In this document: in pieces, positions 1-8,458 of the stretch
How positions within the stretch are numbered: position 1 is the stretch's first letter
Layout of the letters: each line of letters begins with the position of its first letter
DNA from: Shewanella canadensis
Lineage (GTDB): Bacteria > Pseudomonadota > Gammaproteobacteria > Enterobacterales > Shewanellaceae
Assembly: GCF_003966225.1 (NCBI RefSeq)
Contig: NZ_RXNU01000009.1
Coordinates: 1 to 64,000, forward strand
Length of the DNA: 64,000 nucleotides
Reading direction: 5' to 3'
Position numbers and translations under genes: made by a program
The notes under the pieces: generated by a model
Told to the model about the DNA's origin: nothing
Databases searched by the model: none
The model's input: the letters and a program-made list of their open reading frames with translations, nothing else

Positions 1-274
1 TACCAGAGCACTGCGAGTTAAACGAGCTGCATCCCTAAATAAGGAAATCTAGCATGATAGGCTAGACTATATAGTGAACGACAAAGTCGCTTGGCTTTTA
101 TTCCGTCAGGCTCCCTCGGTAATCACAGAATCAAGCCAACTCGAAGAGACGGTTAATCAGGTGTAGATGAGGCTGATGACGTTGATAGCATTCCCCACAT
201 CTAACTCATATAGATATGGGAAATACTCGGCTTTTGAAGCCTATCTAATGCTTAAGACCTTATTATCCGGCGAG
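1..274. other. Left-edge non-coding stretch
   Basis: No convincing gene is seen here. The stretch follows the 3' end of the leftward hydrolase gene. An imperfect inverted repeat at about 194-226 (arms resembling TTCCCxACATCTA and TAGATATGGGAA) could form a hairpin, but it lacks a clear U-run on either strand, so I do not call it a terminator. The neighbour to the left lies outside the window. Confidence 0.4.
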
Positions 275-1564
275 TTATCGCAACTGCTCTCCACGGTTGA
301 GGGCGATAAGCCGGTCGAGAATATGCTCGCCATCCATACGTATGCCGTTATGCTCGTACTCTGATGTGAGCCAGTATTTTAACTTACCCACCTGCTGGGC
401 CGTTTCCAGAGAGTAGTTCATCTCGACGAACATATCTTCGCTATAGATAGCGGCGGCAACGGGCACAGAGTTGTTGGCTAAAGTATCGAGATCATAGAGC
501 CCGGACCAATCCTCCTTGGTCGCTAAAAGATTGGCGGCATGCTTGAGTGGCTTGAGGTTAGTGAACTGTTCGAAAAACCAGGGGTAAACCATCTCTCCGG
601 TAAACAGGAAAGGTTTGTCATCACTGTAATTGAACTCATCATATTGAGCTCTAATGCGCTGAGCCGACCAATTCGATGCCGATTGTTGGCAGTAGATACT
701 CTCGTGAAGCAAGGCGAAAATGGGGTTGGTGTTAAAGTCCAGTAGCTGACAGAATTGAGCCAAAAACAGTGGATTGACCCGAGTACCCGTCTCGGTCTCA
801 ATCAGGGCTTGCTCCAGCAGGTAGTAGACCGATTCAGGCCCCTGTTCCATGCCGATATTAATTCCCAGTAACTGTAACATCTCGACCGTGAGTCGTTCGC
901 CGGTGGCAATTCTTACCTCATTGTTACTGATATGCTTCGCCAGTTGGCTCACCAAGGTTTGGGCATCGCTAAAGCGTGTGAAAAAATCTTCGTTCTTGGC
1001 TAATACCCGTTTGTACGTCGCCTGATAGACTTCGTCAGAATGGCGTGTTAGTGAGGGGAGTCCGCCAGTAACGTAGGCCTCACTCAGACCCGATGGGGCA
1101 TCATTTAGGTATTTAAGTACACAGAAGCCGCCGAAACTCTGACCTAAGATACTCCACTTTTTGCCCGGACAGAGTTTTTCACGGATTGCTTCGGCGTCAC
1201 GAATAATATTGTCGGCCCTGAAATGCGTTAAATATTCGGCCTGATTTTCTGAATTCATATGGGACAGGCTGATATGGTTTAACGGGGTTGAAAGCCCGGT
1301 ACCTCGCTGATCTAAAAGCAGCACTCTATACTCTTTCAGGGCGCGCTTTATCCAGCCGCCATTGGCTGCAGGACGAATCGCACCGAAGCCGGGTCCCCCC
1401 TGAAAGAAGACGATGAAAGGGAGGGCTTTGTGTGAGTTTTCCGGGCTTGAAAGTTCTCTGGCGAATACCTGGATCTGCTTACCATCAGGCTTGGTGTAGT
1501 CAAGAGGTAGCGTAAATGTGTGCTTTATGGCGGTTAAGCCTGCTAGGGTGAGATCAGGTTTCAT
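275..1564 (-). CDS. Alpha/beta hydrolase, proline iminopeptidase-like (peptidase family S33)
   Basis: A 429-residue cytoplasmic alpha/beta hydrolase with the S33 signature. The oxyanion loop GGPG is at about residues 56-59, DQRGTG at 85-90, and the nucleophile elbow GQSFGG at 141-146 puts the catalytic serine at 143. A histidine at about residue 414 (GEHILDRL) is a candidate third member of the triad, and an aspartate in YSEDMF near 376 a candidate acid. No signal peptide is visible. Members of this family release N-terminal proline or other residues from peptides, but many are broad hydrolases, so the substrate is inferred only. It is transcribed alone; a gap of about 270 bp separates it from the next gene, which is divergent. 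Confidence 0.8.
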   Translation of the reverse strand: MKPDLTLAGLTAIKHTFTLPLDYTKPDGKQIQVFARELSSPENSHKALPFIVFFQGGPGFGAIRPAANGGWIKRALKEYRVLLLDQRGTGLSTPLNHISLSHMNSENQAEYLTHFRADNIIRDAEAIREKLCPGKKWSILGQSFGGFCVLKYLNDAPSGLSEAYVTGGLPSLTRHSDEVYQATYKRVLAKNEDFFTRFSDAQTLVSQLAKHISNNEVRIATGERLTVEMLQLLGINIGMEQGPESVYYLLEQALIETETGTRVNPLFLAQFCQLLDFNTNPIFALLHESIYCQQSASNWSAQRIRAQYDEFNYSDDKPFLFTGEMVYPWFFEQFTNLKPLKHAANLLATKEDWSGLYDLDTLANNSVPVAAAIYSEDMFVEMNYSLETAQQVGKLKYWLTSEYEHNGIRMDGEHILDRLIALNRGEQLR

Positions 1565-1831
1565 TTAGGCCTTGGTCGTTATCGTTATTGGTTTAATAGA
1601 TGGGATTGTATACAAAAATGGGCGAAGAACAAATGTGAGTTTTTATGGCTGGGCTTATCTCAGTTCAAACTTTTGTGAAGAGTTATTAGAGAAATTGATG
1701 GAGTTGACGTAATCTTTACTTTTGGCCGATGCAAGCTTAATACTTTAGCGAAGCGAAATTGACTCAGTTAGCTAAACGAACCCTTTGGCAGAAGCGCAAC
1801 CTAAATGATGAATAAGTACAGGCATGAATCA

Positions 1832-2476
1832 ATGAAGTATCAGATTATTCCCGTAACTCCTTACCAGCAAAATTGCAGCCTGATCTGGTGTAATAAGACG
1901 ATGAAAGCAGCCGTGATCGATCCCGGTGGCGATCTGGAGCGAATCCTGGCCGAAGTTAATAAGCTTGGCGTAACAGTAGAAAAAGTACTACTTACCCATG
2001 GTCATATCGATCATGTTGGTGCGGCGAAGCGCTTAGCAGACCACCTTGGTATTACGGTCTTAGGTCCGCACCGGGACGACACCTTCCTACTCGAAACTCT
2101 GCCGGATCAAAGCAGTGATTTTGGTTTTCCGGCCTGTGAAGTTCTTATACCCGGTGAGTACCTTGAAGATGGTGCAAGCGTGACTGTAGGTGAGCAGACA
2201 TTACAGGTCATTCATTGCCCGGGCCACACACCCGGTCACGTAGTTTTCTATTCAGAAGCCGATAAGAGGGCATGGGTTGGAGATGTACTGTTTCATGGCT
2301 CGGTTGGCCGAACCGACTTTCCGCGTTCCAGTCATCAGGATCTTATCGATTCGATCACTAAAAAGCTGTGGCCTTTAGGTCGTGAGGTTGAGTTTGTGCC
2401 GGGTCATGGTCCAATCTCTACCTTTGGCAATGAAAGGGATCAAAACCCCTTCGTTGCGGATCAGCTTTTTTATTAA
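1832..2476 (+). CDS. YcbL-type metallo-beta-lactamase-fold hydrolase (glyoxalase II-like)
   Basis: A 214-residue zinc hydrolase of the compact glyoxalase II-like (YcbL) class, which acts on thioesters such as S-lactoylglutathione. The metal motif HGHIDH is at about residues 56-61. Further ligands are expected in CPGHTPGH, in the aspartate of GDVLFHGSVGRTDFP and in GHGP near the C terminus. An in-frame ATG lies 27 bases upstream at 1805, but starting at 1832 (MKYQIIPVTPYQQNC) gives the family's normal length and N terminus. The gene stands alone. The physiological substrate cannot be read from the sequence. Confidence 0.85.
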   Translation: MKYQIIPVTPYQQNCSLIWCNKTMKAAVIDPGGDLERILAEVNKLGVTVEKVLLTHGHIDHVGAAKRLADHLGITVLGPHRDDTFLLETLPDQSSDFGFPACEVLIPGEYLEDGASVTVGEQTLQVIHCPGHTPGHVVFYSEADKRAWVGDVLFHGSVGRTDFPRSSHQDLIDSITKKLWPLGREVEFVPGHGPISTFGNERDQNPFVADQLFY

Positions 2477-2813
2477 CCGACTCAGCTGACGCCAATGCTT
2501 ATATCGATGGGTATTAGAAGAGTGCGTATTTAATTGATATACCAGAGATAAGCCATGACTTGTGTGTTGTGGCTTTTTTTGTTGCTGGACCCGCCTTGAG
2601 ATAACTCTGCGTTGTTGACTGTTTAAAGTGGCTTATCAATGACTCGTTTAGTTGTTTGTTTGTTGGTATTTTTACTACATTAAATATTTTTCTTTTAAAA
2701 ATAGCACGTTTTTTAGCCGTAAATTCCAAAAATATGGCCTAGATCCTATTTTTGTTAACGAAAATGGAGTAATTTAACTATAAATAATATTCCAATGTAA
2801 TGAGGGGTCATAC
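2477..2813. other. AT-rich intergenic stretch
   Basis: No gene is supported here. After the hydrolase stop there is one weak hairpin with a T-run (listed separately). The 2640-2800 part is strongly AT-rich and probably holds the promoter of the DUF1097 gene. A 71-codon leftward frame exists but has no Shine-Dalgarno site or recognisable protein character. Confidence 0.4.
2550..2580 (+). terminator. Possible weak rho-independent terminator
   Basis: AAGCCA and TGGCTT arms enclose a 14-nt loop and are followed by seven T. It lies about 75 bp past the YcbL-type hydrolase stop. The stem is short, so the call is tentative. Confidence 0.4.
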
Positions 2814-3326
2814 ATGGAAAATCGTTGGCAAATTGCCATATCTGCAGGATTACTTGCAGCGGTCTGGTGCGGTGTAGCAGACACATTTCATCTGGTTACC
2901 TGGATTGGTTTTTTAGGTTGTAGTACTTATTTTGCACAACCTAAGGCTAATTTTCAGGGGGTGGTAGTCACTTGGTGCACCAATCTATCTGGTGTCTTCT
3001 GGGCTTGGTTGATTATCACTGGCAGCGGCTATTTTGATACACCATTAGTGGGGTATCTGTTTACCGGCATTGCAACATCTGCGATGTGCTTACAGGCTAG
3101 TTATCAAAAACTCTCTTTTATTCCCGGCGCGTTTATCGGTTGTTGTACAACGTTTGCCATGGGGGCCGATCTGGCGAATATCCTGCCCGCGTTAATTCTT
3201 GGTGCATTATTAGGTTACAGCATGACATTGCTAACCTCGCAACTCATCACTATCAAACTGAAATGGCTTGAGTTTAGAGACACAAGCTCAGCTGCCGCAA
3301 CAAGTTCAGGCACAAGCACTGAATAA
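2814..3326 (+). CDS. DUF1097 family inner-membrane protein
   Basis: A 170-residue hydrophobic protein with about four to five predicted membrane segments, for example residues 5-30, 50-75, 80-100 and 120-145. It ends in a polar Ser/Thr/Ala-rich tail. The composition and the N-terminal AVWCGVAD region fit DUF1097 (YcbB/YbaL-neighbourhood type) membrane proteins, which have no established function. The ATG at 2814 follows a GAGGGGTC Shine-Dalgarno region. It is a single gene, bounded downstream by a repeat element. Confidence 0.65.
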   Translation: MENRWQIAISAGLLAAVWCGVADTFHLVTWIGFLGCSTYFAQPKANFQGVVVTWCTNLSGVFWAWLIITGSGYFDTPLVGYLFTGIATSAMCLQASYQKLSFIPGAFIGCCTTFAMGADLANILPALILGALLGYSMTLLTSQLITIKLKWLEFRDTSSAAATSSGTSTE

Positions 3327-3333
3327 TTTTGTA

Positions 3334-3355
3334 TTGGTATTATACTTAATACCAA
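3334..3355. repeat. Palindrome of TTGGTATTA arms
   Basis: TTGGTATTA and TAATACCAA are perfect 9-bp arms around TACT. It sits at the start of the dispersed repeat that follows and just after the DUF1097 stop. It has no T-run. The ATACCAA sequence recurs at the ends of the other repeats in this window. Confidence 0.7.
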
Positions 3356-3540
3356 TCGGCATAAGAAAGTGATCTACTTAGAGCGTTATCTGGCAGTTTA
3401 ATTCAAGGTGAATGAGGGAAGGGATGGTGATCCCTTTCAAGCTTATTCAACGCCGAAGACGGCTGCCAGAAAACTCCTGCAAAGCGAGCCTTAGCATTAA
3501 CTTCTCGCTGAGCGAACACCTCTTTTATGTCGACGATTAT
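3349..3540. repeat. Dispersed intergenic repeat (family B), copy 1
   Basis: The first 35 bases (3349-3383) match 47603-47637 at 29 of 35 positions, and both contain AGAAAGTGATC. The element also holds a small palindrome, GGGATGGTGATCCC at 3421-3434, which resembles the GAATGGTTATTC core of the repeats at 32.9 and 48.7 kb. The right boundary is not clear; I place it before the chemoreceptor gene. It contains no open frame and is probably a decayed miniature mobile element. Confidence 0.55.
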
Positions 3541-3634
3541 AACAACTGAAATATCTAAATAGACTGTTAATGTCTATCTGGGTAACTGCAGAGGCTCTTT
3601 GCTCTTATCTTCTCTTAAGATAATCGCGTTGGTA

Positions 3635-5089
3635 ATGAATATGAAACAGATTGAATTTAGAAAAATTGATGCGCTGATGATCAAGCTCAGCCTGAACGGA
3701 AAGTTTTTTGTGCTTTGTGCGTTAGTTGCCGTAATTACCACAGGCATAGCATTGGTGAATTTAAATTATGCTAAGCAAAATGCGGCCGACAGTTCGCTCG
3801 AAAGAGCACAGGCAATGGTCGATAGTTTTGCGAAAGTCGCCTCGAGTCAAAACCTGAGCGGGAATGATTTGAGAACATTTGCGGATCAGCAGGGCTTGCG
3901 CCTCGCCGGTCAGATGAAGACTTCTCGTCAGGGTGAGCAGGTGAGCGTAGCTGCGCCCGTGGGTCGTGATTACCTTCAATTAAATGTAAATGTGAAGAAG
4001 TGGGAAAAACAGGCTCTATCTGATGCGAGCATGATGTTGTGGGTTGCTCTGATAGGATTATTACCGCTTTTCCAGCTAAGTTACTGGACATCGACCTCAC
4101 TCGGTGGCGGTTTATGGGATATGTATATCGCCATAAAACGTCTGGCCGATGGCGATCTATCCCAGCGTCTCAATTTTTTTGGTGTTGATGATTTTAGCAT
4201 GATCGCCAAAGAGATAGACCGCAGCGCCGATAATATGAGTGAGATGGTAACGGCGATCGGAAAAAACGCGGGTACACTCGCTCAGGCGGCCGATGAGTTT
4301 AATCAGCAAGCGAAACAGAGTGATGAATTGATTGGTTTCCAGCATCAGTTCCTCGATACGGTCGCTGTTGCTATGGATCAAATGACAGCCGCCATTGAAG
4401 AGGTGTCGCATAATGCGGCCAATACTTCAGATCAAACAAAAGATAACTCCACTCAGGCGGAAATGAGCAAGAAGCAGATCTCTGAGGCCGTAGCCCGTAT
4501 TTCAACCTTAGTGAATAAGATTGATTCGGCATCAGAATCGGTTTCACAACTGTCTAAAAATGCGTCTGAGATTGGCGCAGTGGTGACAACCATCAATGGG
4601 ATCTCTGAACAGACTAACTTGCTTGCACTCAATGCGGCGATTGAGGCTGCCAGGGCTGGTGAACAGGGCAGAGGCTTTGCCGTTGTTGCCGATGAGGTAA
4701 GAACCTTAGCGGGACGTACTCAGCAAGCCACCGTAGAAATTCAATCTATGATTGAAGGGTTACAAACGGGTTCGTCGACGTTATCGACCGTGACCCATGA
4801 AATTGTAGAGCAGGCCGATCAGGGCCGTAATGCGATTGTCTCAGTGGGTGAAGATGTAGACTCTATGGCCAAGTCCACCAATGACGTTTTCGATATGAGC
4901 TCTCAGATAGCGGCGTCGGCGGAAGAGCAGAGTGTTTCGGCGAGAGATATTGCTGCGCAGCTCAATGATATTCGAGAACAATCTGAGACGATTAAACAGA
5001 CGGCTCAACGTTCAGTCGCGTTAGCCTCGGAGCTTAGCCAATCTTCAGTGGAGCTGGAGACTATCTTGGGACAGTACAGGTTAGCTTAA
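3635..5089 (+). CDS. Methyl-accepting chemotaxis protein
   Basis: A chemoreceptor of about 484 residues. The N-terminal membrane segment (about 20-40) is followed by a short periplasmic or juxtamembrane region of about 100 residues, a second membrane segment (about 130-150), a HAMP-like linker with RLADGDLSQRL, and a long coiled-coil signalling domain. The highly conserved hairpin tip ISEQTNLLALNAAIEAARAG lies near residues 320-345, followed by the GRGFAVVADEVRTLA region. It would signal through CheW/CheA. The small sensor region gives no ligand. I chose the ATG at 3635 (3641 is also possible) over a TTG at 3599, because the extra residues add nothing family-like. A strong terminator follows. 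Confidence 0.88.
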   Translation: MNMKQIEFRKIDALMIKLSLNGKFFVLCALVAVITTGIALVNLNYAKQNAADSSLERAQAMVDSFAKVASSQNLSGNDLRTFADQQGLRLAGQMKTSRQGEQVSVAAPVGRDYLQLNVNVKKWEKQALSDASMMLWVALIGLLPLFQLSYWTSTSLGGGLWDMYIAIKRLADGDLSQRLNFFGVDDFSMIAKEIDRSADNMSEMVTAIGKNAGTLAQAADEFNQQAKQSDELIGFQHQFLDTVAVAMDQMTAAIEEVSHNAANTSDQTKDNSTQAEMSKKQISEAVARISTLVNKIDSASESVSQLSKNASEIGAVVTTINGISEQTNLLALNAAIEAARAGEQGRGFAVVADEVRTLAGRTQQATVEIQSMIEGLQTGSSTLSTVTHEIVEQADQGRNAIVSVGEDVDSMAKSTNDVFDMSSQIAASAEEQSVSARDIAAQLNDIREQSETIKQTAQRSVALASELSQSSVELETILGQYRLA

Positions 5090-5131
5090 TAGGCCTGTTG
5101 ATTAAGTTAGTTTCAGTTTAGCGTGTACAAA

Positions 5132-5167
5132 CGCCCCTTGTTTCATTCGAACAAGGGGCGTTTTTAT
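5132..5167 (+). terminator. Rho-independent terminator after chemoreceptor gene
   Basis: Perfect 10-bp arms CGCCCCTTGT and ACAAGGGGCG enclose a 9-nt loop and are followed by TTTTTATTTT. It ends the chemoreceptor transcript and lies between convergent genes. Confidence 0.92.
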
Positions 5168-5200
5168 TTTGGTTGACAGGTATTCCAAAGCGCATCGGGA

Positions 5201-7219
5201 TTAAAGCGCTGCGGCAACCTCGGTTCCCTGTTTAATGGCACGCTTGGCATCCAGCTCCGATGCGATATCGGCGCCTCCGATTAACGTCACCTTGATATTT
5301 TCGGCGATTAAGCTGGAATGAAGCTCCCTGTGTGAGTCCTGCCCGGCGCAGATGATGATATTGTCTACCGCTAAAATTTGGCTTTCACCATCGACCGTGA
5401 TGTGCAGTCCTTGCTCATCAATTCTGTCGTACTGGGCGCCCTTGATCATCTTGACCCCTTTATTTTTCAATACGGTACGGTGGATCCAGCCTGTACTTTT
5501 ACCTAAACCATCGCCAACTTTTGTCTTCTTGCGTTGGATCAGGAATATCTCACGCGGGGAAGGCTCACCTTGAGGTGGTATCAGACCGCCCGGTGTAGAA
5601 ACCGTAAGATCGACCCCCCACTCTTTCATGTATCGATCTTTATTCAGACTCGACGATTGGCCCTGATGGGAGAGGTACTCACCTACATCGAAACCAATGC
5701 CGCCCGCACCGATAATTGCGACTCGTTTTCCCACCGATTTTTTATACTTCAATACGTCCAGGTAGGTCATCACTCTGGGGTCATCTATGCCGGGTATATC
5801 CAGTTGACGGGGGACGATCCCCGTTGCCAGAATAACTTCATCGAAACCGGTTAGGTTTTCAGGTTCGGCCTTAGTATTGAGCCTAAGCTCGACACCGGTA
5901 AGTTCTATCTGCCTTTGAAAATACCTCAGTGTTTCACTGAACTCCTCTTTGCCTGGGACTTGCTTGGCGATATTGAATTGTCCGCCAATTTTATCATCGG
6001 CTTCGAAGAGTGTGACGCTATGACCACGTTTTGCGGCTGTGGTTGCCGCTGCGAGTCCGGCTGGACCTGCCCCAACCACGGCGATATTTTTGAGTTCTTT
6101 GGCGGGTTTGATTATCAATTTCGTTTCATGACAGGCTTGTGGATTGACCAAGCAGGAGACCAATTTCATCTGAAATATATGATCTAAACAGGCCTGATTA
6201 CAACCGATACAGGTGTTGATCTCGTCGGCCTTATCCGCTTCGGCTTTAACCATAAAGTCAGGATCGGCCAACATAGGGCGAGCCATAGAGATAATATCGG
6301 CATTGCCTTGCGCCAGGATATCTTCGGCGACTTCCGGGGTGTTGATCCTGTTGGTGGTACACAAAGGGATCGTCACCTCCTTCTTCATTCGCTTGGTTAT
6401 CTCGGCGAAGGCACCGCGGGGGACGCTGGTTGCAATCGTTGGAACCCTGGCTTCATGCCAACCTATGCCTGTGTTAATGATGGTGGCACCGACCGCTTCT
6501 ATCCCTTTCGCCAGCTCGACGACCTCCTGCCATGTGCTGCCATCTTCGACCAGATCCAGCATCGAGAGACGATAGATGATGATAAATTCCTTACCGACGG
6601 CTTCTCGGGTTCGGCGGACAATCTCCAATGCTAAACGAATACGATTCTGATAACTGCCGCCCCAACGATCGGTTCTGTGATTGGTGCGCTTACAGATAAA
6701 CTGGTTAATGAAGTAACCTTCAGAGCCCATGATCTCGACGCCATCATAACCGGCAATCTGAGAGTTCAGCGCGCAGGTGACAAAATCCTGGATCTGTTTC
6801 TCTATTCCTGCTTCATCGAGCTCCTTTGGTACAAATGGATTTATCGGTGCCTGTATCGGTGAGCAGCTGACTAATTGAGGCTGGTAGGCGTAGCGGCCGG
6901 TATGCAATATCTGCAGACAGATCACCCCATCCTCATTGTGTACGGCATCGGTGATTAATCTGTGTTTGTTGATATCTTCATCGGTGGCGATCATGGCCGC
7001 ATTCGGCATGCCACCGCCTTCTACGTTAGGCGCAAACCCTCCCGTGACTATCATGCCAATTCCGCCAGCTGCCCGTCTGGCATAGTAGGCGGCCATGCGT
7101 TCGAAACCGCCCGGCGCCTCCTCTAAATTGGTGTGCATCGAGCCCATCAAGCCACGGTTTTTAATTGTTCGAAAGCCTAAGTCTAATGGCGCCATTAAAT
7201 GGGGGTAGGATTTGCTCAT
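5201..7219 (-). CDS. fadH: 2,4-dienoyl-CoA reductase (NADPH)
   Basis: A 672-residue flavoprotein, the usual length for bacterial FadH, which reduces 2,4-dienoyl-CoA so that unsaturated fatty acids can finish beta-oxidation. The N-terminal half is an old-yellow-enzyme-type FMN TIM barrel (MGSMHTNLEE, then GSEGYFINQF). Next come the 4Fe-4S cysteines CxxCxxxC (CIGCNQAC) with a further cysteine in VSCLVNP. The C-terminal part has an FAD dinucleotide fold (GAGPAGLAAA) and an NADPH fold (GAGGIGFDVGEYL). I start at the ATG at 7219 (MSKSYPHLMAPLDLGF), which has an AGG-containing ribosome site; a longer frame to 7279 adds non-family residues. It is divergent from an AraC-type regulator. Confidence 0.95.
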   Translation of the reverse strand: MSKSYPHLMAPLDLGFRTIKNRGLMGSMHTNLEEAPGGFERMAAYYARRAAGGIGMIVTGGFAPNVEGGGMPNAAMIATDEDINKHRLITDAVHNEDGVICLQILHTGRYAYQPQLVSCSPIQAPINPFVPKELDEAGIEKQIQDFVTCALNSQIAGYDGVEIMGSEGYFINQFICKRTNHRTDRWGGSYQNRIRLALEIVRRTREAVGKEFIIIYRLSMLDLVEDGSTWQEVVELAKGIEAVGATIINTGIGWHEARVPTIATSVPRGAFAEITKRMKKEVTIPLCTTNRINTPEVAEDILAQGNADIISMARPMLADPDFMVKAEADKADEINTCIGCNQACLDHIFQMKLVSCLVNPQACHETKLIIKPAKELKNIAVVGAGPAGLAAATTAAKRGHSVTLFEADDKIGGQFNIAKQVPGKEEFSETLRYFQRQIELTGVELRLNTKAEPENLTGFDEVILATGIVPRQLDIPGIDDPRVMTYLDVLKYKKSVGKRVAIIGAGGIGFDVGEYLSHQGQSSSLNKDRYMKEWGVDLTVSTPGGLIPPQGEPSPREIFLIQRKKTKVGDGLGKSTGWIHRTVLKNKGVKMIKGAQYDRIDEQGLHITVDGESQILAVDNIIICAGQDSHRELHSSLIAENIKVTLIGGADIASELDAKRAIKQGTEVAAAL

Positions 7220-7270
7220 CGTTTGATACCTGATAATTATTGTTTGGTTAAAGATAGAGCGAATGATAGG

Positions 7271-7309
7271 ATTGGCCAATGACCAAGTGTTACAAATTGA
7301 TGATTGTAA
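7271..7309. promoter_or_regulatory. Candidate operator region between fadH and AraC-type regulator
   Basis: Two dyads lie in the 108-bp divergent interval: the perfect 10-bp palindrome ATTGGCCAAT at 7271-7280, and TTACAA-N8-TTGTAA at 7290-7309. They sit close to both start codons. Binding by the divergent AraC-type protein is inferred from position only. Confidence 0.35.
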
Positions 7310-7327
7310 TTTGCATGAGGCTGTCCG

Positions 7328-8410
7328 ATGAAGTTAGGTGATATTTCTGTTTCATATATCGAGATTGTGATTAAGGCGATGGAACATCTGGATATTGATG
7401 TCGATGACATCTTAGCTAAATACTCCATCAATCAAACTGCTCTCTCTTCACCCGATGCCAGAGTGACCATTCCCAAATTTATGCGTATCGGTCATGACTG
7501 CATTACAAAAAGTGGTGCCCCCTGGCTTGGATTGGTGATGGGGGAGGTGACGACGCCGACGAACTTAGGTATTGCAGGTCTGCTGGCACTGTCGGCGCAA
7601 AACCTGAAGCAAGCTTGTGAACAAATTAGTACCTATGAGTTGTTGAACAAGTATAACTCCAGAGGGCAATCTCAGTTCTATGTGAGTCACTCTTTCGGTA
7701 TGGAGCAGGGGAAGAGCCGGGAACTGTATCGCGATTACGGCATCGAAGACGGTCAGGGTATGTTAATGTTTTACTCCATCAGTCCCTATAATGAATACAA
7801 TCATTTCGTCGTCGACTCGGTACTGTCCGGTTGGTATGGTGTGCTAAAAGCGCTATGTGGTCGAGACGATGCCGTTGCCAAGGTCTGTTTTGAATTCCCG
7901 GCCCCGGCTTATGCGGATAAATATGCCGAGTATTTCAATTGCGAAGTCCTGTTCGAACAAGCTGATAATTACCTGGTATTAAACGCTGAGGCCCTGAATT
8001 GGCCCTGCTTGAATCGCAGTGGACCGACATTTGAGTTACTAAGACGAGGCGCAGATGAAGATCTTGAGAAGGCTCGGTTAGGCTTAAGTTTTCATGAAAA
8101 GGTCAGTCGTGCCATCGGCCCCTTGCTTGACGGAACAACACCAACTTTGGAGCAGGTTTCCGAGCAGCTGAATATGGCCCCATGGACGGTCAGGCGTAAA
8201 CTGGTCGATGAAGGGGGGAGCTTTCAAAAGACTCTCAATGAGACTCGCCGTGAGCTCTCAATCTCTTATGTGCGTGATACCGCACTCACGCTAGGTGAGA
8301 TCGCTTACCTGTTGGGCTTTGGCTCACCCACCGCATTTCAGCGTGCATTTAAACGTTGGACCGGAGAAGCGCCTGGAAGATTCAGAATAGGCCATACATC
8401 GAAGGATTAA
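7328..8410 (+). CDS. AraC-family transcriptional regulator (arabinose-binding-like N domain)
   Basis: A 360-residue regulator. The N-terminal part (about 20-200) resembles the effector domain of OruR/ArgR-type AraC proteins (GLAGLLALSAQNLKQA). The C-terminal 100 residues hold two helix-turn-helix motifs: the first in LEQVSEQLNMAPWTVRRKL, the second in LGEIAYLLGFGSPTAFQRA, followed by the family's FKRWTGEAPGRFR. It is divergent from fadH and convergent with fadD, so regulation of fatty-acid genes is a reasonable guess. The effector is not known. Confidence 0.85.
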   Translation: MKLGDISVSYIEIVIKAMEHLDIDVDDILAKYSINQTALSSPDARVTIPKFMRIGHDCITKSGAPWLGLVMGEVTTPTNLGIAGLLALSAQNLKQACEQISTYELLNKYNSRGQSQFYVSHSFGMEQGKSRELYRDYGIEDGQGMLMFYSISPYNEYNHFVVDSVLSGWYGVLKALCGRDDAVAKVCFEFPAPAYADKYAEYFNCEVLFEQADNYLVLNAEALNWPCLNRSGPTFELLRRGADEDLEKARLGLSFHEKVSRAIGPLLDGTTPTLEQVSEQLNMAPWTVRRKLVDEGGSFQKTLNETRRELSISYVRDTALTLGEIAYLLGFGSPTAFQRAFKRWTGEAPGRFRIGHTSKD

Positions 8411-8458
8411 GCTGTCGTTATTCCGTCGATATATGGCCAATATACCCAAGTCTATCGA

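Noticed and set aside
2514..2729. Leftward 71-codon frame in the gap before the DUF1097 gene
   Set aside because: No Shine-Dalgarno site, no recognisable protein features, AT-rich spacer composition.
7220..7327. PsrA box at fadH
   Set aside because: No CAAAC-N2-4-GTTTG dyad; only unrelated palindromes are present.
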